Of a stretch of DNA of 64,000 nt, positions 33,558 to 42,160 are shown piece by piece. The stretch is from positions 139,925 through 203,924 of the forward strand of contig NZ_JABSNM010000001.1 in NCBI RefSeq assembly GCF_013294065.1. Direction: 5' to 3'. The notes beneath the pieces are model-generated. The model saw only the letters and a program-made list of their open reading frames with translations. It had not been told where the DNA came from and did not search any database. The position numbers and the translations under genes were made by a program. How positions within the stretch are numbered: the first letter of the stretch is position 1; the number at the start of each line of letters is the position of its first letter. This DNA comes from Sphaerotilus uruguayifluvii (GTDB taxonomy: Bacteria > Pseudomonadota > Gammaproteobacteria > Burkholderiales > Burkholderiaceae_C).

Positions 33558-34226
33558 ATGACGAGAACGGTGATGGCATCGAAAGCGAAGACTCAGCGCG
33601 GCGGCTTCGGCGTCGGCATGGTGGTGGGGCTGCTGGTCGGTCTGGTGCTGGCGCTGGGCGTGGCGATCTTCGTCACGAAGGCGCCGGTGCCCTTCATCGA
33701 CAAGGTCCCGCAGCGCACCCCGGAGCAGGACGCGGCCGAGGCGGAGAAGAACCGCCAGTGGGATCCGAACGCGCCGCTGTACGGCCGCAATCCGGCCCGT
33801 CCGCAGGCGCCGGCCCAGCCGGCCTCGCGCGCGGCCGAGCCGGAACCCGATCCGATCGCCGCGTTCGCCGACCGTGACCGTCGCCCGGCCGAGGCCGCCA
33901 GCGCGCCGGCGCCGGCCCGTGCCGCCTCGAAGGCCGCGGCCCGCGCCGAGCCCCCGGCCGCGCCGGCCTCGGCCGTGGCGGGCGACCCGTATGTCTACTT
34001 CGTCCAGGTCGGTGCCTACAACAGCGCCGACGAGGCCGAGCAGCAGCGCGCCCGCCTGGCGATGAACGGACTGAAGGCTCGCGTCACCGAGCGCGAGCAG
34101 AGCGGCCGGGTCATGCACCGGGTGCGCCTGGGCCCCTACGACAGCCGCGAGGACGCCGAGCGCATGCGCGACCAGGTGTCGGCCGGCGGCAACGGCGACG
34201 CCGCGCTGGTGCGCGTGCCGCGCTGA
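33558..34226 (+). CDS. SPOR-domain protein (FtsN-like)
   Basis: 222 residues with a short cytoplasmic lead, one transmembrane helix (GMVVGLLVGLVLALGVAIFV, about 23-42), a Pro/Ala/Glu-rich periplasmic linker, and a SPOR domain from about 150 (YFVQVGAYNSADEAEQQRARL, RVRLGPYDSREDAERM). SPOR domains bind denuded septal glycan and recruit the protein to the divisome. The argS-SPOR-dsbA order is a familiar betaproteobacterial arrangement. ATG at 33573 is an alternative start. Confidence 0.93.
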   Translation: MTRTVMASKAKTQRGGFGVGMVVGLLVGLVLALGVAIFVTKAPVPFIDKVPQRTPEQDAAEAEKNRQWDPNAPLYGRNPARPQAPAQPASRAAEPEPDPIAAFADRDRRPAEAASAPAPARAASKAAARAEPPAAPASAVAGDPYVYFVQVGAYNSADEAEQQRARLAMNGLKARVTEREQSGRVMHRVRLGPYDSREDAERMRDQVSAGGNGDAALVRVPR

Positions 34227-34282
34227 ACCTTCCGCCCGGCGCGGAGTCCGAGCCGGGAAACCCCATCGAAAGGAAACATCGC

Positions 34283-34954
34283 ATGAAGCGTCGCGAGTTC
34301 GTCGTCGGCAGCATCGCCACGGCCGCCATCGGCGGTCTGGCCACCGGACCGGTGGCTGCCCAGGGCGGCTTCCAGGAAGGGCGGCACTATGTCCGCCTGC
34401 AGCAGCCGGTGCCGGTGTCGGTGCCGCCGGGCAAGTTCGAGGTCATCGAGTTCTTCTGGTATGGCTGCCCGCACTGCAACGCCTTCGAGCCCACGCTGGC
34501 GGCCTGGGTGAAGAAGCTGCCGGCCGACGTGGTGTTCCGCCGCGTGCACGTGGCCTTCCGCCCGAGCTTCGAGCCGCTGCAGCGGCTGTATGCCTCGATC
34601 GAGAGCCTGGGCCTGATCGACCAGATCCACGGCAAGGTCTTCCACGCCATCCACCAGCAGGGCCTGCGCCTGGACAAGCCCGAGGCGGTGATCGACTTCG
34701 TCGTCGCCAACGGCGTCGACCGCGCGAAGTTCACCGAGATGTACAACTCCTTCGGCGTGCAGACCAAGGTGCGCCAGGGCCGGCAGCTTTCGGAGGCCTA
34801 CAAGATCGACGGCGTGCCGGCGCTGGGCATCCACGGCCGCTACTACACCTCGCCGTCGCTGGCCGGCGGCGAGGGCGTGCCCGAGCCCGAAGGCCAGGTG
34901 CGCGCGCTGGCGCTGACCGACCAGCTCGTCGCGAAGCTGCGCAAGGGCGGCTGA
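34283..34954 (+). CDS. dsbA: DsbA-like thiol:disulfide interchange protein
   Basis: 223 residues. Signal peptide with an RR pair (MKRREFVVGSIATAAIGGLA), thioredoxin fold with CPHC active site (Cys62, Cys65) in FFWYGCPHCNAFEP, and the cis-Pro loop GVPALGIHG near 180. It introduces disulfides into secreted proteins in the periplasm. GAAAGGAAAC gives a good ribosome-binding site. Confidence 0.95.
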   Translation: MKRREFVVGSIATAAIGGLATGPVAAQGGFQEGRHYVRLQQPVPVSVPPGKFEVIEFFWYGCPHCNAFEPTLAAWVKKLPADVVFRRVHVAFRPSFEPLQRLYASIESLGLIDQIHGKVFHAIHQQGLRLDKPEAVIDFVVANGVDRAKFTEMYNSFGVQTKVRQGRQLSEAYKIDGVPALGIHGRYYTSPSLAGGEGVPEPEGQVRALALTDQLVAKLRKGG

Positions 34955-34962
34955 TCGCGCCG

Positions 34963-34980
34963 GCGCTCCGCCCGGAGCGC
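34963..34980 (+). terminator. Hairpin after dsbA
   Basis: GCGCTCC/GGAGCGC around GCCC, starting 8 nt past the dsbA stop. No T-run follows, so it is a weak or factor-assisted terminator. Confidence 0.5.
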
Positions 34981-35012
34981 CATCGCCGGCGCCGGGCCTC
35001 GGCATCATGCCG

Positions 35013-35041
35013 ATGACAGGCGGGGCATCGAGGGCTACAAT
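35013..35041 (+). promoter_or_regulatory. Sigma-70 promoter of lptA-lptB-rpoN
   Basis: ATGACA (-35, 35013-35018), 17-bp spacer, TACAAT (-10, 35036-35041). Each box matches consensus at five of six positions. It is the best conventional promoter seen in the window. Confidence 0.65.
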
Positions 35042-35070
35042 GCAATTTTCATGCCTTCGATGATCCGCTG

Positions 35071-35709
35071 ATGGCTCTGCTCGCCACCCCGTGCTGGTTC
35101 TCAGGTCGCGCACCCCGTGCGGGGGCCATGACGATGGCCATCCTCCTGTGTGCGGCCGTGCTGCCGGCGCAGGCCGAGCGCGCCGACAGCGCCCAGCCGC
35201 TGGCCTTCGACGCCGGGCGCATGGTGCTCGACGGCAAGCGCAAGGTGCGCGTGCTCAGCGGCGGGGTCGAGATCACCCGCGGCACGCTGCAGCTCAAGGC
35301 GGCCCAGGTCGAATTGAAGGAAACCCCGCAAGGCGGCCAGTTCGCCGTCGCGACCGCCGCCGACGGCCAGCTCGTCGCCTTCCGGCAGAAGCGCGAGGGG
35401 CTCGACGAGATCGTCGAGGGCCAGTCGCGTCGCATCGAATACGACAGCGCCAGCGAGACGGTGCGCTTTCTCGGCCAGGCCCAGGTGCGCGTGCTGCGCG
35501 CCGGTGCGCCGGCCGACCAGGTCAGCGGCCAGGTCATCGTCTACGACCATGTGCGCGACGTCTTCGAGGTCCAGGGCGGCGGCGCGTCGAGCCCGTCGTC
35601 GGCCACCCCGGGCGGCGCGGCGGCGCCGGGCCGCGTGCGGGGCGTGCTGACGCCGCGGGCCTCGTCGGGCGCCTCGGCGCCGGCGGCCCCTGCGGAGGGC
35701 GCGCGTTGA
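35071..35709 (+). CDS. lptA: Lipopolysaccharide transport periplasmic protein LptA
   Basis: 212 residues. A signal peptide (hydrophobic core MTMAILLCAAVLPAQA) precedes the OstA/LptA beta-jellyroll (LDGKRKVRVLSGGVEITRGTLQLKAAQVEL, FRQKREGLDEIVEGQSRRIEYD). It bridges LPS from the inner-membrane LptBFG complex to LptDE. ATG at 35128 would give a shorter and more typical signal peptide. A low-complexity Ala/Ser tail follows residue 175. The stop overlaps the lptB start by 4 nt (TTGA). Confidence 0.93.
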   Translation: MALLATPCWFSGRAPRAGAMTMAILLCAAVLPAQAERADSAQPLAFDAGRMVLDGKRKVRVLSGGVEITRGTLQLKAAQVELKETPQGGQFAVATAADGQLVAFRQKREGLDEIVEGQSRRIEYDSASETVRFLGQAQVRVLRAGAPADQVSGQVIVYDHVRDVFEVQGGGASSPSSATPGGAAAPGRVRGVLTPRASSGASAPAAPAEGAR

Positions 35710-36482
35710 GCGGCGCCGCATCCGATCTGGCGCCGGGCGCGGACAGCCGGCTCGAGGCCGAGGGCCTGCAGAAGCGCTACGGCTCGCGCCTGGTCGTCAA
35801 GGACGTGCACCTGGCGGTGCGCAGCGGCGAGGTCGTCGGCCTGCTCGGCCCCAACGGCGCGGGCAAGACCACCAGCTTCTACATGCTCGTCGGCCTGGTG
35901 CGGGCCGATGCCGGCCAGATCCGCATCGACGGCGAGCGCGTCGAGCGCCTGCCGATCCACCAGCGCGCGCGCCTCGGCCTGTCCTACCTGCCGCAGGAGG
36001 CGTCGATCTTCCGCCGCCTGACCGTCGAGGAGAACATCCGCGCGGTGCTGGAGCTGCAGCACGACGCGCAGGGCCGGCCGCTGGACCGGCGCACCATCGA
36101 CGAGCAGCTCGGCGCGCTGCTGGCCGACCTGTCGATCGAGCGGCTGCGCGACAGCCCGGCGCCGGCGCTGTCCGGCGGCGAGCGCCGCCGCGTCGAGATC
36201 GCGCGGGCGCTGGCGACGCAGCCGCGCTTCATCCTGCTCGACGAGCCCTTCGCCGGCGTCGATCCGATCGCGGTGATCGAGATCCAGCGCATCATCGGAT
36301 TCCTGAAGGCACGCCGCATCGGCGTGCTGATCACCGACCACAACGTGCGCGAGACGCTGGGCATCTGCGACCGCGCCTACATCATCAGCGAGGGCCATGT
36401 GCTGGCCGAAGGGGAACCGGCGGCGATCGTCGAGAACCCGCAGGTCCGCAAGGTCTACCTCGGCGAACACTTCCGGATGTGA
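35706..36482 (+). CDS. lptB: LPS export ABC transporter ATPase LptB
   Basis: 258 residues: Walker A GPNGAGKTT near 48, Q-loop LPQEASIFRRL near 98, signature LSGGERRRVEIARA near 155, Walker B FILLDEPFAGVD near 178 and ITDHNVRE (switch His). It energises LPS extraction with LptF/G. No ATG or GTG stands ahead of the conserved start, so the TTG at 35706, overlapping the lptA stop, is the probable initiation codon, giving translational coupling. Confidence 0.95.
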   Translation: MSGAASDLAPGADSRLEAEGLQKRYGSRLVVKDVHLAVRSGEVVGLLGPNGAGKTTSFYMLVGLVRADAGQIRIDGERVERLPIHQRARLGLSYLPQEASIFRRLTVEENIRAVLELQHDAQGRPLDRRTIDEQLGALLADLSIERLRDSPAPALSGGERRRVEIARALATQPRFILLDEPFAGVDPIAVIEIQRIIGFLKARRIGVLITDHNVRETLGICDRAYIISEGHVLAEGEPAAIVENPQVRKVYLGEHFRM

Positions 36483-36489
36483 CCGCCCC

Positions 36490-38157
36490 ATGAAACCGTC
36501 CCTTCAGGTCCGCCTGTCGCAGCATCTGGCCCTCACGCCGCAGCTCCAGCAGTCGATCCGGCTGCTGCAGCTCTCGACGCTGGAGCTCCATCAGGAAGTC
36601 GAGCAGATGCTCGAGCAGAACCCCTTCCTCGAGGCCGACGAGGACAGCGGCGGCGGCCCGGAGGCGGTCACCGTCGAGGGTGGCACCGCCGCCGCCAGCG
36701 AGCGCGAGGACTGGAGCCCGGCCGCCGACGCGCCGGCCGATGCGCCCGCCGAGGCCGCTCCGGCGGGCGAGGGCGAGGCCGCCGGCGTCGACCAGCTCGA
36801 CTTCGACAGCGCCGACGCCAGCAGCGACTGGGACCACGGCGGCGACGAGTACGACAGCCTGTCCGACGTCGGAGGCGCCCGCAACGGCGCGCCCGACGAC
36901 GAGGACAGCGACTGGAGCGAGCGCTCCAGCGTCGCCGAGAGCCTGCCCGACCACCTGCGCGGCCAGCTGCGCGGCATGCGCCTGGCGCCCGAGGACCAGC
37001 TGCTGGTCGAGGCGCTGATCGACTCGCTGACCGAGGACGGCTATCTGGCCGACCCGCTCGAGGAGATCGCCGAGCGCCTGGCCGTCGGTCTGGAGCTGGG
37101 CGAGTCGCTCGGCCGCGATGCCGCGCCGGGCGAGGTCACCGCGGTCGACATCGACCAGGCCGAGCTGCCCGAGGCGCCGACGCCGGAGGAGGCGCAGGCC
37201 GCCGCCGAGCTGCGCGAGGAGCTGCTCGACCGGCTGCGCTGCGCGCTGGGCTGGCTGCAGAACCTCGAGCCCTGCGGCGTGGGCGCGCGCGACCTGGGCG
37301 AATGCCTGGTGCTGCAGCTGCGCGAGCACGACGCCACCGAGGCGCGCCGGGTCGCGATCCTGATCTGCCAGGGCCATCTGGAGCTGCTGGCGCGGCGCGA
37401 CATGAAGAAGCTGGTGGCCGCCACCGGCGCCGACGAGGACGACATCCGCGACGCGCAGTCGCTGATCGTCACGCTCGAGCCCAAGCCGGGCCGGCGCTTC
37501 GCGCGCGCCGAGGCCAACATCGTCGTGCCCGACGTCATCGTGCAGAAGGCGGGCCGCGGCTGGCGCGTCGTGCTCAACCCGGACGTGATGCCCAAGCTGC
37601 GCATCAACGACATGTACGCGCAGGCGCTGCGCCAGCACCGCGGCCAGCGCGGCGCCGACGAGGCCGGCAGCGGCGCGACGCTCTCGGCGCGGCTCCAGGA
37701 GGCGCGCTGGTTCGTCAAGAACATCCTGCAGCGCTTCGACACCATCCAGCGCGTCAGCCAGGCCATCGTCGAGCGCCAGAAGGGCTTCTTCACCCACGGC
37801 GAGATCGCGATGAAGCCGCTGGTGCTGCGCGAGATCGCCGACGAGCTCGGCCTGCACGAGTCGACCATCAGCCGCGTGACCACCGCCAAGTACATGGCCA
37901 CGCCCTTCGGCACCTTCGAGCTGAAGTACTTCTTCGGCTCCAGCCTGAACACCGAGGCCGGCGGCAACGCCTCCAGCACCGCGGTGCGCGCGCTGATCAA
38001 GCAGTTCGTCGCCGCGGAGGACGTCAGGAAGCCGCTCTCCGACAGCCAGCTCAGCACGATGCTGGAGGAGCAGGGCATCCAGGTCGCGCGCCGCACGGTC
38101 GCGAAATACCGCGAGGCGCTGAAGATCGCGCCGGCCAACCTGCGCAAGGCGATCTGA
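36490..38157 (+). CDS. rpoN: RNA polymerase sigma-54 factor
   Basis: 555 residues. Gln/Leu-rich activator-contact region (SLQVRLSQHLALTPQLQQSIRLLQLS) at the N-terminus, an acidic low-complexity linker of about 100 residues, core-binding domain, HTH (LGLHESTISRVTTAKYM) and the RpoN box ARRTVAKYRE near the C-terminus. It directs transcription from -24/-12 promoters with AAA+ activators. Start 8 nt after lptB. The acidic linker is longer than in enterics. Confidence 0.97.
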   Translation: MKPSLQVRLSQHLALTPQLQQSIRLLQLSTLELHQEVEQMLEQNPFLEADEDSGGGPEAVTVEGGTAAASEREDWSPAADAPADAPAEAAPAGEGEAAGVDQLDFDSADASSDWDHGGDEYDSLSDVGGARNGAPDDEDSDWSERSSVAESLPDHLRGQLRGMRLAPEDQLLVEALIDSLTEDGYLADPLEEIAERLAVGLELGESLGRDAAPGEVTAVDIDQAELPEAPTPEEAQAAAELREELLDRLRCALGWLQNLEPCGVGARDLGECLVLQLREHDATEARRVAILICQGHLELLARRDMKKLVAATGADEDDIRDAQSLIVTLEPKPGRRFARAEANIVVPDVIVQKAGRGWRVVLNPDVMPKLRINDMYAQALRQHRGQRGADEAGSGATLSARLQEARWFVKNILQRFDTIQRVSQAIVERQKGFFTHGEIAMKPLVLREIADELGLHESTISRVTTAKYMATPFGTFELKYFFGSSLNTEAGGNASSTAVRALIKQFVAAEDVRKPLSDSQLSTMLEEQGIQVARRTVAKYREALKIAPANLRKAI

Positions 38158-38326
38158 GGAACGCACCACAAGGGTGCCTCCCGAGCCGGTACCTTGGCGC
38201 CTGGCGTGGGTGACCGAGGGATCTCCCCGAGCAGCGCTGGTGCGGCTGCCCAGCGCCGGGGCAGTTTCTTTTGCATTTCAGTCGGCACGCCGCATGCAAA
38301 GGGCATCGGGCACTCAGGAGTCCCCG

Positions 38327-38578
38327 ATGAACAACGACCAAGATCCCGCCACCGACCGCCTCCAGATCGCCAGCCGCATCCATGATCTGCTGCGGCGCGA
38401 GACCGGGCAGGAGGTCGATGTGAACCTGATGCTCGGTCCGCCCGAGTACGCGAAGGCGGTCCTGAGCCTGTGCCGCGCCTGCGGCCACCCCGAGCTGGCC
38501 CGGCTGGCCGAGCAGTTCAGCGTCACCGCCCTGCGTCGGCCGGTGTTCACGCAGGCTGCGGGGGCTCCGCGCCGCTGA
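38327..38578 (+). CDS. Small conserved-size protein of unknown function
   Basis: 83 residues, not recognised. Sequence LQIASRIHDLLRRETGQEVDV reads as an amphipathic helix, then VLSLCRACGHPELARLAEQF. A good AGGAG ribosome-binding site lies 6 nt before the ATG. It has no signal or membrane segment and contains two Cys separated by two residues (CRAC). It follows rpoN by 169 nt where hpf/ptsN are found in many relatives; it is neither. Confidence 0.7.
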   Translation: MNNDQDPATDRLQIASRIHDLLRRETGQEVDVNLMLGPPEYAKAVLSLCRACGHPELARLAEQFSVTALRRPVFTQAAGAPRR

Positions 38579-39173
38579 GCGCGCGGCGCATGCGCGCCAG
38601 CAGCGCACGCAGGTGGCGCGCGAGCCGCCACAGCAGCACCAGCATCGCCAGCGTCATCGCCGCCAGCGCGGCGGCGGCCGTCAGCGGATGCTGCCAGGCC
38701 AGCCAGAGCATCGACGGCACCAGCGCATCGCCGGCCAGCGACAGGCCCCAGTTGCTGAACGGCTCCGGCGAGGCGTTGACCGCCGCGCGGGTGGCCGACT
38801 TGGCCGCGTGCGCGGTGGCGGCCAGCGAGCCGCCCAGCACCGCGGCGACCGTCGCCCAGACCGTCTCGTCGCCCCCGAAGACCGCCGCGGCCAGCGCCGC
38901 GCCCGCCGGCACGCGCACCAGCGTGCTGATCAGGTCCCAGAAGGAATCCAGCCCGGGAATCTTGTCGGCGAGGAACTCGACCAGCAGCATCAGGCCGCTG
39001 GCGCCGAGCACCAGCGGATGCGCGAGCCACTGCAGCCCGTCGGGCAGGCCGATCCAGCCGAGCCGGCCGGCCAGTCCGGTCAGGAAGAGGACCGCGTACA
39101 GCCGCAGGCCGCTGGCCCAGCCGAGCGTGGCGGCCACGGACATCAGCTCCGGGGTTCCGAAGGAGGCAGGCAT
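38547..39173 (-). CDS. DUF4126 membrane protein
   Basis: 208 residues with five or six membrane segments. Typical DUF4126 text: ASGLRLYAVLFLTGLAGRLGWI, VEFLADKIPGLDSFWDLI and AAVLGGSLAATAHAAKSATR. The function is unknown. Its 3' end overlaps the preceding small gene by 32 nt, tail to tail. A TACGAT hexamer lies 9 nt before the ATG. Confidence 0.9.
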   Translation of the reverse strand: MPASFGTPELMSVAATLGWASGLRLYAVLFLTGLAGRLGWIGLPDGLQWLAHPLVLGASGLMLLVEFLADKIPGLDSFWDLISTLVRVPAGAALAAAVFGGDETVWATVAAVLGGSLAATAHAAKSATRAAVNASPEPFSNWGLSLAGDALVPSMLWLAWQHPLTAAAALAAMTLAMLVLLWRLARHLRALLARMRRALSGAEPPQPA

Positions 39174-39182
39174 GGTGCCGCC

Positions 39183-39188
39183 ATCGTA
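39183..39188 (-). promoter_or_regulatory. Candidate -10 (TACGAT), leaderless
   Basis: It lies 9 nt upstream of the DUF4126 ATG and no ribosome-binding site intervenes. Confidence 0.4.
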
Positions 39189-39228
39189 GCGGGCCCCGCC
39201 GCGGCGGGGCCCGACCTTCAGCCGGGCT

Positions 39229-41958
39229 TCAGGCGGCCGCAGCGGGCTCCGGCGCGGCCTCGGCCTTCGGGGCGACGCTGGCCGCGGTGTCGGCCGGCAT
39301 CACGCCGGTCAGCACCTCGAGCGCGGCCATGAAGCGCTCCAGGCGCGCGCCGCCGAGGAAGACCTCGGCCTGCGCGCCGTCGACCAGGCCGACGAAGAGC
39401 TCGCGCGAGGCCGCGTCGTCCTGCGCCTGCATCAGGCGCTCCTCCAGCGTGCCGCTGGCGACCAGGTGGCACACCGGCACCTGGCGCACGCGGTCGGCGC
39501 GGTGGATGCGGCTGAAGCGCTGCGCCAGCATCGCCGGATTCCACGGCCGGTCCAGATGCAGGATCGCGGTGGCCGCATGGCGCAGGCCGAGCTGGCCGCC
39601 GGGGCTGTCGTCGCAGCACAGCAGCACCCGCTGCTGCGGATCCTGCTGGAAGGCGCCGATCAGCGCGCGGCGCGCCTCGCCGGCGACATCGACCGGCAGC
39701 GCCAGATGCGCGATGCCGCGCGCCTCCAGCGCGTCCGACAGCAGCGCCAGGCTGCCCGCCCACTGGCTGAACACCACCACGCGCATGTCCGGCGCGGCCA
39801 GCAGCGTCTCGATGCCCTCGACCGCGGTGGCGATCTTGCCGGCATTGCAGCCCAGGCGCAGCGCATGCAGCGTCGCCAGCAGGCGGCGCTGGTCGGCGTC
39901 GGACAGGTAGCGGCTGCGCTGCCAGCGCTGCACCGCGCGCACCAGCTGCAGGCGACGCGCGTCGTGCAGCGGGCGCTCGGCGGCGTCGAGCTCGACCGGG
40001 CAGATCGCCTCGACCGTCTCCGGCAGCTGGCGCAGCACCAGCGTCTTCGTGCGTCGCAGCAGCCACGGCGCCAGCGCCTCGAGGCGATCGGGCGCGGGCG
40101 CGTCGGCCTGCTGCTCCAGCCGGTCCAGGCGCTCGAGCGCGCCCAGGCGCGGCGTGTCGATCCACGCGAGCATGGCGCGCAGCGCGCGCGGCCGGGCCTC
40201 GACCGGCGCCCGCGCGATCACCAGCGCGAAGGCGCTCTCGAGCGTCGCCAGCGCGTCGGTGAAGGCGGTGTCCAACCACGGGCTGGCATCGGCATCGTCG
40301 CTCTCGTCGACGACGAGCGTGTCGGCGCCCAGCGTCTGCAGCATCGCCAGCGCGGCGGCATCGCCCACCAGCGCGACGTCGGCCAGCAGCAGCAGCGGCG
40401 CCTGCGGCGAGGCCGGTGCCAGCGTGGCGGCGGCGATCTCGTCGGCACTGGCGACGATGCGCGCCTCCAGGCCGGTCAGCGCCAGCCATTGCGCCGCCCA
40501 GTGGGCACGGCGCTCGGCCGGCGTCAGCACCAGCGCGCGCTCGGCGCCGAACTGCGCCGCCATCAGCCGCAGCGCGGCGACGGCCTGCACCGTGCGGCCC
40601 AGGCCGGTGTCGTCGGCCAGCACGCTGCGGCCGGCGCAGGCGGCGTACAGCGCGCCCTCGCCCTGGTAGGGCCGCAGCGGCAGCGCCACCAGCGCGGCCA
40701 GCAGCGGGCTCGCCGGCCCTTCGGGCAGGCGGCTCTCGAGCAGGCGCACCCGTTCGCGCATGTCGCGTGCCGGTGCCAGCCACTGCCAGACCGCCTCGTC
40801 GATGCGCAGCGCGTGCCGGCGCTCGCGCGCCACGCGTGCCATCTCCAGCAGCGCCAGGTCGTTGACCAGCGGCGCGGCGGCGCTGGGCTCGTCGAGCTGC
40901 GTGGCCAGGGCCAGCAGCTCGGCCGGGCAGTCGCGCCCGGCCGTCCACGCCAGACGCCGGCGCAGGCCGTCCTCGAGCGTGACCTGGCTGAACGGCGGCG
41001 CCGGCGGCTCGGCCGGGGCGGCGACCTCCGGCTCGGCGATCTCGGCGGGGGCCGGTTCGGCGGCAGCGGCCTGCTCGGCGTCGGCTTCGGCGGCCTCCGG
41101 CGTTCCAGTCGTGTTATCCACAGCTTGTCCACAGGCGGGCTCGCCCTGTGCCTCGGCCTCGACGACCACGGCGGCGGTGTCGGCGATCTCCGGGGCCGGC
41201 TCGTCCGCGGTCGGCGCGGCGGGCTCGGCCACGGTCGGCGCTTCTGCCTGCGCTTGCGCCTCCCCTGCGGTCTCGGACACGGCCTGGGCGGCCGGCTTGC
41301 GACGCGGGGCGCGCTTCTTCGGCCTGGCCTCGGCAGGAGCCGTCTCGGCGCTCGGCGCGACGGCGACCTCGGGGACCGGCTCGGTGATGCGCTCGACCAC
41401 GGGTTCGACCACGGGTTCGACCGCGGCTTCGATCACGGGCTCGACGGCCGGTTCGACCACGGGCGCGGCAACGGCGACCGGCGCCTCTGCCGGAGCCGCC
41501 TTCGCCCTGGCCTTCGCCGGCGTGGCCTTGCGGGTCGCCTTGGCGGGCTGGGCGGCCTTGGCGGCGGTCTTGGTCGCGCTTGCCGTCTTGGCCGCGGTCT
41601 TGCGGGCGCGTGCCGGGGCCTTGCGAGCGGCCGCCGGGGCCGGTGCGGCCTCCGCCACGGTCTCGGCCGGAGCCGGTGCGACCGGCTCGGCAGGGACCAT
41701 GGCTTCGGCGACGGCCACGGCGTCCCCCGGCGCGGCGGGCGCTTCGGCTGCCGCGTCGGCGGCCTTTCGGCGCGGGCTGCGCTTGCGGGCCGGGGCTGCG
41801 GCCGGTGCCGCGTCGGCCTCGACAGGCGCAGGCGCCTCGGGCGCCGCGGCGACGGGCTCGATCACGGCCTGAGCCAGGTCATCGCCGGCAGGGGTGGACG
41901 CTCCGCGCGCGGCGCGGGTACGGGAGGAGGAAGTCTTGCGGGATGAGGTAGACGCCAT
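39229..41958 (-). CDS. SNF2-like helicase protein with degenerate ATPase motifs and Ala/Lys/Glu-rich N-terminus
   Basis: 909 residues. Residues 1-325 are low-complexity, mixing histone-H1-like basic runs (ARKTAAKTASATKTAAKAA, about 117-136) with Pro/Glu repeats (EPVVEPVVE near 180). Residues 430-860 align with the SNF2 helicase core: LADDTGLGRTVQ (447-458) has Arg455 where motif I Lys is expected; motif II reads VVDESD rather than DEAH; motif III is not recognisable; RVVVFSQWAGSL and DRPWNPAMLAQRF with RIHRADRVRQ keep motifs IV-VI. Likely DNA- or chromatin-associated but possibly without ATPase activity. Two DnaA-box-like 9-mers lie at 41114 and 41125. Confidence 0.85.
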   Translation of the reverse strand: MASTSSRKTSSSRTRAARGASTPAGDDLAQAVIEPVAAAPEAPAPVEADAAPAAAPARKRSPRRKAADAAAEAPAAPGDAVAVAEAMVPAEPVAPAPAETVAEAAPAPAAARKAPARARKTAAKTASATKTAAKAAQPAKATRKATPAKARAKAAPAEAPVAVAAPVVEPAVEPVIEAAVEPVVEPVVERITEPVPEVAVAPSAETAPAEARPKKRAPRRKPAAQAVSETAGEAQAQAEAPTVAEPAAPTADEPAPEIADTAAVVVEAEAQGEPACGQAVDNTTGTPEAAEADAEQAAAAEPAPAEIAEPEVAAPAEPPAPPFSQVTLEDGLRRRLAWTAGRDCPAELLALATQLDEPSAAAPLVNDLALLEMARVARERRHALRIDEAVWQWLAPARDMRERVRLLESRLPEGPASPLLAALVALPLRPYQGEGALYAACAGRSVLADDTGLGRTVQAVAALRLMAAQFGAERALVLTPAERRAHWAAQWLALTGLEARIVASADEIAAATLAPASPQAPLLLLADVALVGDAAALAMLQTLGADTLVVDESDDADASPWLDTAFTDALATLESAFALVIARAPVEARPRALRAMLAWIDTPRLGALERLDRLEQQADAPAPDRLEALAPWLLRRTKTLVLRQLPETVEAICPVELDAAERPLHDARRLQLVRAVQRWQRSRYLSDADQRRLLATLHALRLGCNAGKIATAVEGIETLLAAPDMRVVVFSQWAGSLALLSDALEARGIAHLALPVDVAGEARRALIGAFQQDPQQRVLLCCDDSPGGQLGLRHAATAILHLDRPWNPAMLAQRFSRIHRADRVRQVPVCHLVASGTLEERLMQAQDDAASRELFVGLVDGAQAEVFLGGARLERFMAALEVLTGVMPADTAASVAPKAEAAPEPAAAA
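41114..41133. repeat. TTATCCACA and TTGTCCACA, 11 bp apart
   Basis: A perfect E. coli-type DnaA box (41114-41122) followed at one helical turn by the window's common 9-mer (41125-41133). Both lie within the low-complexity part of the SNF2-like gene, where they encode CGQAVDN. Confidence 0.7.
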
Positions 41959-42146
41959 GGTGGCTGGGCCGACTGTGCCGGCCGATCGGTGTGCGAAGTC
42001 CTTTGCGTTGGCCGGCACTGTAGCCGGTATGGCGGCCCAACTCCCGCTTCGCGTCGATGATCGGTGTGTCTCGAGGGGGCAGATGTGCCCGAGTTCGGGT
42101 TTTCCGGGGGATTGCGCGATGTCAGCGTGGTGCTCCGCGGTCCCTC

Positions 42147-42152
42147 TACGAT
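42147..42152 (+). promoter_or_regulatory. Candidate -10 (TACGAT), leaderless
   Basis: It precedes the ECF permease ATG by 8 nt without a ribosome-binding site. Confidence 0.45.
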
Positions 42153-42160
42153 GCCGGACC

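Noticed and set aside
34955-35070. Possible small RNA between dsbA and lptA
   Set aside because: The hairpin is better explained as the dsbA terminator and the remainder as the lptA promoter.
38260-38275. Sigma-54-like promoter GGCAGTTTCTTTTGCA after rpoN
   Set aside because: The spacing between GG and GC is 11 rather than the required 10, and no activator site was seen.
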